Shown here: positions 55,191 through 64,000 of the stretch, one piece after another
Position numbering within the stretch: position 1 is the stretch's first letter
Layout of the letters: every line of letters starts with the position of its first letter
From: Zygnema cylindricum
Taxonomy: Eukaryota; Streptophyta; Zygnematophyceae; Zygnematales; Zygnemataceae
Reading direction: 5' to 3'
Assembly: GCA_037447655.1 (NCBI GenBank)
Contig: JBBHKE010000834.1
Span: 93,501 to 157,500 of the forward strand
Length of the DNA: 64,000 nt
Position numbers and translations under genes: made by a program
Notes under the pieces: generated by a model
Databases searched by the model: none
Told to the model about the DNA's origin: nothing
What the model saw: only the letters and a program-made list of their open reading frames with translations

Positions 55191-56689
55191 ACGCAATCTT
55201 TCCTTTAAAATATTCTCACTCGAACCCTACGTGAAATCTCGAGACTTTCACTGACATTCGTGTTGTTTAGACCTGTGGAGACAGCAGTTCGTTGGTGTTC
55301 GCCCACAGTGAAACAGAATAACCATTTTCGAGATGTGAGACAATGGTCGTTGACCAGAATCTCCGCAAAATTAATCGTCCAAATGATGTAAGACGGAACC
55401 TTACGTTAGCAGTAGATGTAGACGCCCAAACCCATTTGAAAATATTGGTTGCTCCTTCCTCACTGTGTAACCTGGCATTTTTTTAGGGGCGTCTCCGAAG
55501 CTCCCATAGTATAATTTCTAGCCTCTTCCGCGAACTAAACCACTAAACACAATGGACTTCAAGAATGGACGCAAAAGGACGACGATGCCCACATACGCAT
55601 ATTCATGGCTTTAACCACATAACAAACTCGTCTTTCTTCACTTGTTTACGGTGCCTTCACCATCGCCGAAGCTTGGCCATCGCTAAAACAAAGGACACGT
55701 TAACAAAAACTGTAAAAAATTTGATCGGAAAAAGATAGTTGGGACCACTTCTCCGCATAACACGGAGAGAAGTTGAAACCGCTCAAGACGTACTACCTTT
55801 CAAACCACTCCATCCCCTCCTCTATTTTAAAATGTTACTCATAAAGTTTGTTTCCATAATATTCTTTACTATGAACCCCACCCCACCCCCCCTTTACCCA
55901 TTCAAACACAAATCCCTCTCTCTTGAGTCGTTGCTGATTACGCCTCTCATATCCTTATCTCTCTTTCGCAGGTCACGCGTCTTTTTTTATATTTGCCTAC
56001 CTCTTTGGATTAACCTTTTTGTTAAAGTTGCCCATCCTTTTAGGTCGCCTTTACACATGAATTTATTACCTAAAATAAACGCATCATAACATTTAGTTTC
56101 GTGGTACATATATCTCAGCTTTCTCAATGGTACGTTTTCTACTCTCACGCCACTAATCATCATCGCTTAACAAATTGCGTTGTTTGCCACCACCAATTCT
56201 TATGTTTTTAATGGTATATTCACCTCTCCCCTTTACTCTCTCTTAGAGGACGATATGATATTGTTGGCTACTCACTCATGCTATATTACCCACCCAAACT
56301 CGTCTATCAAGTTTTGAAATAACAATTTTGCACATTGTTTAACCAAAAAAAATATCCAGTTCACATAACTATTCTTAACGTTCTGAATTTGATCACGATA
56401 AAAAAAAATTAATAAAAAAAGTATAAAGCTAGTGTTAGATTTGAAGTAATACGAGGCAAAGTATACATCTTACACTCCTCATAATTTGTCTTAGTTGTTT
56501 TTGTAGAATTTATTTCTTCTATCATCTACGTAATAACTTTTCAAATAGTACTAATTTAACAATTTTTTAAGATCATGTAACATGAGTTGATTTTTTTCTG
56601 GATAACTCTTTCACTTTTTGTTATAATTTGATGTAAGGTGAATAACTGGTTAATCGTTTCATTTATGCTTATGTTAAGGAGCCATCTAA
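55191..56689. other. No gene recognised
   Basis: 1.5 kb of AT-rich DNA, pyrimidine-rich around 55800-56250. A 116-codon plus-strand frame (55739-56089) is T/C-driven and has no motif. Nothing supportable. Confidence 0.45.
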
Positions 56690-57461
56690 TTTTATATACA
56701 CTGACGTGTGTTCCCTTTTGTGTAGGCAATTTGGGCAAATTGATTTATTTGTCACGTTTATTGATGACACTACTCAATAATTTTACATATACAATTTATC
56801 TTAAATCTGATATTTTTGCTCGTATTTTAGATTTCGAACGTTATATAAAACTTTCCTTAGAATGGAGCCATAATCTTTAAAGCGACATCGTCGTCATTCA
56901 TTTGGAAACTGTTGGTTTTTTCCTTGAGCAAAAATTTGTGACCAATTCAGGCTCCATATACTCCTCCACAAAATGGAGTTGTTGAAAAGTCCAGTCAAAC
57001 TTTAGTATAAATGGGTCGTTTTATGATTTTATTTGTGAATTTACCTTTAACATGTTGGATTAAAGCCACATCATCGATACTATCTCCAAAGTCTTTGGCC
57101 CATTTGTGTTCTTCCAAACACACTCCAATATAAGTGTGGTCGTTTGTCGAAACACATGTTTGTCACCTTAACATTTTTGGTTCCCAAACTTGGTACAAAG
57201 ACTTCGTCTAAAAAAATGTTAAGTGGGGCTGTCATGCATTATGCGTCATTTTTAAAAATAAAAAAAAATATCATGTTTGGTGTTTGTTTTAAATTTTATT
57301 GATATAAAATAAAATATTATTTTCAAAAAAACCCCTAAGATCGAAACCTTATCTACTACGCCTTTCCCTCCTCCCTTCTCTTTCTTGCTATTTTGGTACT
57401 TTCGTTTTTTTTCCCTTCAAATCTTACCCTTTAGCTGTTACTCTTACGCAAAGTTCACCTT

Positions 57462-57579
57462 CTTTAGCACTGCTTCTTCCTTCCTCCTAATTCGCATTTT
57501 TTTCTTTCATCTCTTTTTTTCTTTAGCACTGCTTCTTCCTTCCTCCTAATTCGCATTTTTTTCTTTCATCTCTTTTTTT
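57462..57579. repeat. Tandem duplication of 59 bp
   Basis: Two adjacent, practically identical copies (57462-57520 and 57521-57579) starting CTTTAGCACTGCTTCTTCC and ending in a T run. Pyrimidine-rich. The near identity within a decayed element shows a recent duplication. Confidence 0.9.
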
Positions 57580-58142
57580 TTTACCCCTTTCCTCAAACAT
57601 GTTTTACTGTGCTCCTCCCCTTACCCATTTTATAGTCAGCGACTTGCCCTTTTTCAAACTAGCATTCATCTTATCTTATCGTCTCAAGTTAATATTAATC
57701 TTTTTTTTTTATTCATTATTATTTAATCACCAACTTGGCCCTTTTCTAACTAACCTTTGAAACTTACCCCCTCGCCCCCTCGCCCTCCCCTCATTTTAAC
57801 ATTGATTATTTTTTTATTCTCTTTCGGACACGGCGCCTCTTCATGGCCCTATTGGACCGTTTGTTTTTCTAGATTCTATAGTCGTCTTCTCCTCTTCCTC
57901 CCTCTCACCCATCTCGTTATGACCTTCCAGTTTACCTTTGTGAAGATCTTGCTCCAACTCGACACCCCCCCTCTAGTAGTTACAACCACGAGCCATGCTT
58001 CTCTTACATATATTTCTTTAGTTCATGCTTCTGCTTGACTCATTCCAACCTCTCCCTTTTCTAAAAGTTGCCCTAAAGCACACTTAAAGGATATCATAGA
58101 CAATACGTATGATGTTACTCTTATTTTACATCGGATCGCTTC

Positions 58143-58161
58143 GCGATCCGCCGTCCATTTG
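58143..58161. other. Short perfect hairpin
   Basis: CGGATCGCTTCGCGATCCG: 8-bp stem, 3-base loop, in the non-copia part of element F. Not followed by a T run of terminator type and not near a gene; function unknown. Confidence 0.4.
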
Positions 58162-59240
58162 TCATTGCTTGTTCACACCACTCAATGAGTCTTTTACGTA
58201 ACTTTAATTATCAATCCGTTCGCTCCCCCAATCCGTGAATCTATTCAGACCTCCATATTAAATCCAATTAGCAGTTACGCACGAAACTGACTTTTCAAAA
58301 CAACAAGTCTCAATTGCGCAAAAACCATCACCCCTGGCGCTCGTTGGATATCTATTTGTGCTTCTCAAGCTTTGGGTGTTGAAAACGTCTTTCATGTTAA
58401 TCAAATGGACGGTAAACACACTTTTTTTTTAAGGTGTCTTTTCCCAAAACATTTATATAAAAAAAATGGAAAGAAACCCTTTGGCTTAGAATTTTAATTT
58501 TGTCATCTTGTGGAAACTATGTATGGGCTTAAACAATCTTTTGGTGTATGGAATCCGAACAACAATACTTTTGCGATGACAGGAGGCTTTTTGCTTCTGG
58601 TTTTACTACCTTTTTAGTCATTGATTCCATATGTGTTAATGACCATATTCTTGTCGGTCCATCCTCCTTGGGATTTTTTGAGGTAAAATTGTGAAGTCGC
58701 TTTATATAGCTTACTCTGATGATCTCACTTGTCGTGTGGGCATTGAAATCACCCGCAATTGTTTTGCCAAAACTCTTCTACTTTCACAAGAGACCTTTAC
58801 CTTTTATTTTTTTCACTACTATAATGTAGCTAATTGCTCTACTTTCTTTACTCTTTCAAATGTGAATGATTTTTTTACCGCACCACTAATTACCATCTTT
58901 ATGTTTCCTTAACACATTGACATCCAATGTTGTTACTCTTCAGATCGTGTGGAGGATGTCAATTTTTCATTTTTTATATCAAGTCTACAAATAAGTGGTT
59001 GAGTTCATACACCCCATTATGAATAACATCTATTCTCTTATCGGCTTAGTTTTCTTTCATTTCAGAGTGTTTAGATTTTGCTCTTGTGTTCGTCTGAATC
59101 TTCTTTCTAGTTTTAGTTTGAAACAAGGTGTTAAAGGTCAGTTAGCATTGTCGTCTTCTTTTATTCTATTTTTATTGTATTTTGAAGTTAGTAGTTTGTC
59201 TATCACCTCATTTTACGTTTTGATGAGAAATCGTCGTTAG

Positions 59241-60613
59241 CTTGCTTTTATGCACGAAGGTTGTACACCTTTTATGTGATGTGTATTCAATACATTATAA
59301 AATTGAGCCTTCACAGAGTAGGGGTTATATTGAAGAGACGAGTATTTCGAGCTCGTATTGGAGTTCCCCTATTCTGGTCCTGTGTGGTCCACAACAATGA
59401 TCCATGCCGCTACATTAGTAACGATACATGGTGTAGCGTTGGGTTCAACTTCATACCTCAAAGAAATTCGACGTTTAACGTCAAAATTAAGCATTTCAAC
59501 CGTGACTTCAAACCTTTTCAAATCTAAACTCAATACTTGTTAGGAACTGAAAAGTGCTTATGTCATTTTGGTTAGGCATAAGTGCTTACGACCATCACTT
59601 ACAATGCTATAATTTGATTTAGACATCACCAGTACAGCTCGTACGGTCGGTTCGAGCTTTACTTTTCACACATTGCAAAATTTATATAGATAGCGTACAT
59701 CTAAAGTATAATGTCAATCATTATTATTGTAAAGAAACTTTTAGTGTAAGGAAACCCTAAGTGTTATTAATCTCATCTTGTGTTCAAAAGCCCAATGCCA
59801 ACAAAACATCAATCACTAATTTGGATACACTTTCCCATGGAGTAACAGCTATAACGTGTGTTCACATAGTTGACGCTTGAACAAGTGAAAACAAGTTGGC
59901 GCTATTCCCCCCCATCTATAATCAGATGTGAGTGGGCTTTTAGGTGTCGACGCCACTCATTTTCTCATGTCGTCGGCGTTATTTGAATTTTTTTCTCTAC
60001 TTTTTTACCAATTAACAATAAGTGTTGGTAAGAAGTAAATAGCGAGCAGTGTTAGAAATAACTTAAACATTTCATACACAACATTATTTAGAAAATGCCC
60101 AAACTATATCGTGAATTACTTTTAGTGTAAAGAAATTATTGGTGTAAAGAAACAATTAGTGTAACTACCTTTGTTTTAGTTTCAAGGGCTTAACGCCAAT
60201 ACAACAATAACGCTAATTTTTACATCTAACACTAATTTGGATCTACATTTCCGTAGTTTAACCGCTACAACCTATGTTCACATTGTTGACGTTTCTACAT
60301 GTGAGAAAAGCTTCGCGTGATTTTCTCCCCTTTTTTTCATTTAGAAATCAAATCTGAGTGCGCTTTCCTTGTGCCAACACAACACACTTTCCCATCTTGA
60401 CGTCGTTTTCTGAAACTTTTTCTGTACGTTTGTTTAACAAAACGAATAAGTTTAGCACGGAGTGGGCCATTTCGTACACTACACTATTGAAAAACGCCCA
60501 AATTGAAGCTAAATAAATTGTACCTACATTAACATTATGAAAAAATTAGTGTTATTAATTCTATTTTAGGTGTGAGGGTCAAAATTTAGAAGCGCGGATA
60601 TCGTGCTATTAAC
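59241..60613. repeat. Dispersed repeats related to the TA-flanked family
   Basis: Contains ACGATACATGGTGTAG (about 59421), two blocks with GAGTG(G/C)GCTTT and the CACATAGTTGACGCTTGAACAAGTG / CACATTGTTGACGTTTCTACATGTG words (about 59865 and 60275), and CACTAATTTGGAT...ACA words. The same order occurs at 33590-33900 and, inverted, at 22160-22580. It appears to be two diverged copies of one longer element, with no coding sequence. Confidence 0.55.
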
Positions 60614-60884
60614 TAGTGTTGTGTATCAAAGCCCCCTAGCCGATATTCGATAAGTACCGAATTTTGGATACTCGATAATTGATTTATCGCTTCAATATCT
60701 CGAGGAGGCTAATATCGCGATATTTTTGCGATATATCGGCCGATAATTCGATATATTTTGGGGGTAACCGTGCGTTTTTTCGTACCTTTTTGTACGGTTT
60801 TCCGTACCATATCTGACCAATCAATAATCGACATATTGAATATCGAACTTATCACGATATATTTTTACCCGATACACAACATTA
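60614..60884. mobile_element. CGATA-type TIR element, copy 3
   Basis: Shorter, diverged copy (271 bp) with ends GTGTTGTGTATC / GATACACAACAT between TA dinucleotides. It keeps GCCGATATTCGATAA, CGATATATCGGCCGATA and the TTTCCGTAC words. The long C/G runs of the other two copies are reduced to GGGGG. Confidence 0.72.
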
Positions 60885-60904
60885 CCCTTTTCGTGTATAT
60901 ACTT

Positions 60905-61082
60905 ATACTAAAGTATTAACGGTATAGGTGATTCACGGTGTAGTGTAATTTACACTCATTATACGTACCTATATTAGTGTAAAGCTACATTATGAAATTG
61001 TTAATTCTAATTTAGGTTCAACGGTTAAAATTAAAGGGCGCCAAATTAGTGTTTTTATCAGCAATAGCGATTCACGGTGTAC
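60905..61082. repeat. TA-flanked family fragments
   Basis: TGATTCACGGTGTAG at about 60931 and AGCGATTCACGGTGTA at about 61067-61082 are two right-hand tips of the MITE superfamily. Between them is the TTAGTGTAAAG...TTAGGTTCAACGG piece also seen near 34100. Left ends are missing. Confidence 0.55.
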
Positions 61083-63418
61083 CATCCTTTTTTACAGAAT
61101 ACTCACCGATACTTTGCGATTGTTACGATACCGTCATCGTTTGAATCAATCTTTCCGGTTTTAAGATATAGTGAAATCGCTATGTGTCGACCTCTATTTC
61201 GACCTTTCTTCGATTTGGAAGCAACGCCAGCTACAATCGCACCAGAATTTATAACCTTTAGGCCAGAGAAAAAAAAAGTTTCAGTTAAAAACGTGGTATG
61301 ACGTAAGCAATGCATTAAAAAAAAGAAATAAAGTAAGGTATGACACTTGTAGCTAATTAATCACGTTTCCTACAAGGCTATGGAAAAAAAAATCTCGCAA
61401 AAAGCTATAAGGGCGAACGTCAAAAAAACATGTTAATAAAGACCTACGTTATAAAGTAGGAGCGGATAATATCATTTATTTTCGACAGATCCTCAAAGGA
61501 ACAACGCTGTAAGTAATTGATTGAATTCCTTGTTGAATGAAAGTTGTGAGGACATAGTTTATTGGTTCTCAGCGATTCACACTCTAATTGTAACCCTATA
61601 GAGCATCAATAAAACATAAATACATCCATCTACATGTGCAAATTTATTTTGAATTTCGCAAGTTTTCAAAATGCCTTGAAAACGTTAAATTGATTGGATA
61701 GAAGAGTTTAACATATTTAAACGATCATTTGAACAAGTGCAGGATTAGGGAGTGCCGTTTAAACCACTGGTGTTTTTTTTCAGTGACGTAACCGCCTTGA
61801 CACTTCATGTTTCTTAAATAAGTGATTTGAATGTGAGAACCAGTGCATCCCATTGCTGGAAACTCTATGCAAAGTTCAGAAAATGCTATTGTGTAAGAAA
61901 AAAAATTTGCAAGGAATTTGGGTTGATTAGTACATTTGGTTCTTAGGTCTAAAGATCAGCTTCATAATTCGCGTCTAAACACCGTCAAAATACAGAATCA
62001 TGCTTTTCTTTTGTTGATTTAGACAAAGCTTTCATCTACCATTGGTTGTTCCGCATGGAATGTATTTAAACTATTCTTTCACATGAAAAAGGATACATCT
62101 AGGGTAAAAAATTAGATCTTTTAGGCTGCTAGTATACATTACGGTTCTATTATTTCTCTAAGAACACGGCATTGCATTTCCAGCTTTGCCGGCCTTTTCT
62201 TTTTTTTATTATGGTGTGGCATCATACTCAAGTCTACGTTTTCAGTTTTTGTCCACCATTTTTTATTTATTTCTGCATTATGTTCAAAGCTGGTAAAGAA
62301 ACCAGTCGTCGTTAACCTCCCGAGGCCCCCTAAACCTGAATTTACATTTTGAGTTTTTTCGCTGTCAAGCGTTCAATCTCTTCACATTTCAAAAATTGAA
62401 AAATTGACGAGGCACAAAAATACAAATACGTCAGGCACAAAAGCACTACCTTTCTTCTATCGATTTTTGCAACAAGGAGGTGAACTAAGACTTCATGAAG
62501 TCTCCTGATTCTTCTAAGGCTTTTAAGGCTCTATTCTGAATTACAAAAGTGGGAAAACAAATGTTTATCTCAGTACTAAAAACCAAGAACAAAAACTATT
62601 CTTTACAAATTACTTTAAGTAAAAAGAAGACTTCAATTTCACATAAGCACTGCACTTATTTTGGTGCGTACTACCAAACTTCGAAGTATGAAAATAGTAG
62701 ATTAAAAAAAGTAAAATTTGATATTTGGGAGAAGACTATTTGTGACAAAACGGAATCTTCTTGTTTTCCGTTCTGCGATTTCAGTTTCCAATTGCATGTT
62801 CCCCGTTTTAATTTTTCAGTTCCATCATTATCTGTTCCCAGTTTCCGAAAAGCAAATAACTACAGAAGATGGTTTCCAAAAGCAATGGAAAACCACTTCC
62901 TTGCATCTTGTCTTTGCCTCCCTTTCTTTTTTTTGTTTTTTGTTTACCACCGTATAGAGTATATGGAGCCCCAGTTACTCTGAATAGCAACCTTTTTCGT
63001 TTCTCTTTTTTATTCTTTAACGAAAACTAATCGGAGTATGCTGAAACATACTCAGGAATTTCCACTCCGAAACATTTGTCCAAATGCTTTCGCTTCCAGC
63101 TTTTTTAATGGATGTATCACTTCGCTGAATTAGGAATTTATATGAGATTTCCATTTTGATCTGATTTGAATTCCTTTGGCTTTTCCTGTTCCAAAACAAA
63201 GAAAAAAGCAAACAGAACCGGGTCAGCCAAAAGCTCTCACCAAAATAACTTCCGAATTTCGACAAAAAACAGTTCAAAAGAAAAAGACATTTCGAGAATT
63301 AACTAAACAAAAAGAACATGATATAAGTGAAACAAATAATCAGTCATATCATAATCTTTAAAAAAGTCTATATTTTCTACCACGCTATTACTCACCAGTT
63401 TGATACAGAAGAAACTCC
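61083..63418. other. No gene recognised; likely 3' flank of the gene at the window end
   Basis: AT-rich DNA with unconvincing frames: 62549-62983 (144 codons, plus) starts with Lys-rich and ends with Phe-rich sequence, with no motif. No transposon tips after 61082. The right end should contain the 3' UTR of the minus-strand gene that stops at 63419. Confidence 0.45.
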
Positions 63419-64000
63419 TTACAAACTTCCGGATGACTGGTACAAATGTTCCTCGATTTGAGATCTCTGAGAATCCGACAGATTTTCTAAAAACTGGCGA
63501 GCTGCATCCACGTCGCCGTTTAACAAAGTCAACAAGGTTTCCATAACCTGTGACATATTCACAGGTTCATCTTCTTTTGTACAAAAATTTGGTATTTGAT
63601 TGGAAGACGGAACGATCTCAGCCGTCGAATAAAAAGGAATAGTAGAAAATCCTCCAATTCCACACTGATTTATTCCTCCAGGAGTCACATTATCCCCTCC
63701 CGAGGAGGATAATAGGCTTAAAGCAACTGGATTCCATTGGTTGCCTGCCATTAAGTCTTCCCCGGAATCTTCCAGTTCTTTTAATGGATGGACATTATTA
63801 AGAAAGTTATTTGAGGGAAAGGACGTCGAACAAAGATTCTTATTTACGCCATTGTTGTTGTTGTTGTCTATGTTTCTGAAAGAATCGTGGTACAGATCAA
63901 TTTCAGAATGTTGACTCGATTGTCGTAGCGTCGAAGAACTGGGAAATTTGTAGCTACAGTTTCCAATCAATGAACTAAAAATATTTCCAGAAGATTGGAT
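63419..64000 (-). CDS. Unknown gene, 3' part, leaving the window
   Basis: Open frame on the minus strand from the window edge to a stop at 63419: at least 193 codons, no ATG needed inside, so the start or further exons lie beyond 64000. The protein is rich in Ser and Asn (a DNNNNN-like run around residue 45) and probably disordered, except for the C-terminal 45 residues, which look helical: MSQVMETLLTLLNGDVDAAR followed by FLENLSDSQRSQIEEHLYQ. I do not recognise the family. Codon use is even and free of stops for 580 bases in AT-rich DNA, and no retroelement motif is present, so a real host gene is likely. Alternative: a chance frame; less likely at this length. Confidence 0.55.
   Translation of the reverse strand: MQSSGNIFSSLIGNCSYKFPSSSTLRQSSQHSEIDLYHDSFRNIDNNNNNGVNKNLCSTSFPSNNFLNNVHPLKELEDSGEDLMAGNQWNPVALSLLSSSGGDNVTPGGINQCGIGGFSTIPFYSTAEIVPSSNQIPNFCTKEDEPVNMSQVMETLLTLLNGDVDAARQFLENLSDSQRSQIEEHLYQSSGSL

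Larger units (their letters stand above)
56690..59240 (+). mobile_element. Copia element F, very degraded
   Basis: Plus-strand copia relic recognised from scattered motifs in all three frames. Integrase: FVTFIDDTTQ (about 56748) and APYTPPQNGVVEKS (about 56952). Integrase C-terminal part: SPKSLAHLC and HLNIFGSQ (57090-57190). RT: HVNQMDGKHTFF (about 58400), TMYGLKQSFGVWN (about 58520) and a YSDDLTCRVGIEITRN block (about 58710-58760, the YVDD region joined to LGIEI). Gag, protease and LTRs are not visible. 57240-58300 between integrase and RT holds T/C-rich and repeated DNA that does not read as copia. The oldest copia copy here. Confidence 0.7.

Noticed and set aside
22598-61082. CRISPR-like array from the repeated CACCGTGAATCG words
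   Set aside because: Spacing is irregular, words occur in inverted pairs at element tips with TA flanks, and the genome is eukaryotic.
62549-62983. 144-codon plus-strand frame as a gene
   Set aside because: Low-complexity Lys/Phe composition, no motif, probably 3' flank of the gene on the other strand.

Overview
The window looks like nuclear DNA of a plant. Ty1/copia retrotransposons of plant type are everywhere, two intron-containing Ser/Thr kinase genes belong to the plant CDPK/SnRK superfamily, and the rest is AT-rich intergenic DNA packed with small inverted-repeat transposons. A streptophyte outside the flowering plants (alga, bryophyte or lycophyte) is my guess from the LINE type and the general style; this is weak inference. 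No rRNA, tRNA, CRISPR or bacterial-type feature was seen.

Layout. 1-9182: two minus-strand copia copies of one family in tandem, apparently sharing the LTR that ends at 3776. 9183-12330: a gag-protease fragment of another LTR retroelement whose gag part is present twice. 12343-15430 (minus) and 15754-20480 (plus): two further copia copies facing away from each other. 20300-21810: GA-rich DNA, a tandem repeat of about 157 bp and long (TA)n tracts. 22160-23308: dispersed repeats and one inverted-repeat element nested in another. 25370-28093 (plus) and 42001-39710 (minus): two paralogous, convergent protein kinase genes. These are the only clear host genes with complete reading frames; their splice sites join in phase to 450 and 582 codons. 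Between them lie a copia fragment (about 29930-32940), a LINE fragment (32945-33245) and a striking mirrored stack of TA-flanked elements (34184-37771). 43346-49959: more TA-flanked elements and a 1.7-kb foldback structure centred near 46860. 49960-55190: a LINE split by a young, non-autonomous LTR element (50988-53636) with nearly identical 878-bp LTRs and a 5-bp target duplication. 56690-59240: a very old copia copy. 59250-61082: dispersed repeats. 63419-64000 (minus): the 3' end of an unknown gene leaving the window.

How it fits together. The two kinases share two intron positions and phases and a kinase domain without EF hands; they probably arose by local duplication and now end toward each other 11.6 kb apart. 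Nearly everything else is mobile DNA of several ages: heavily broken copia copies, families of 200-700 bp elements with TA at their ends and a CACCGTGAATCG-type inverted repeat, a second TA-flanked family built of CGATATATCG words, a hAT-like family with an 8-bp duplication, and one recent LTR insertion. Both TA-flanked families insert at, and share, the same TA, so they stack end to end.
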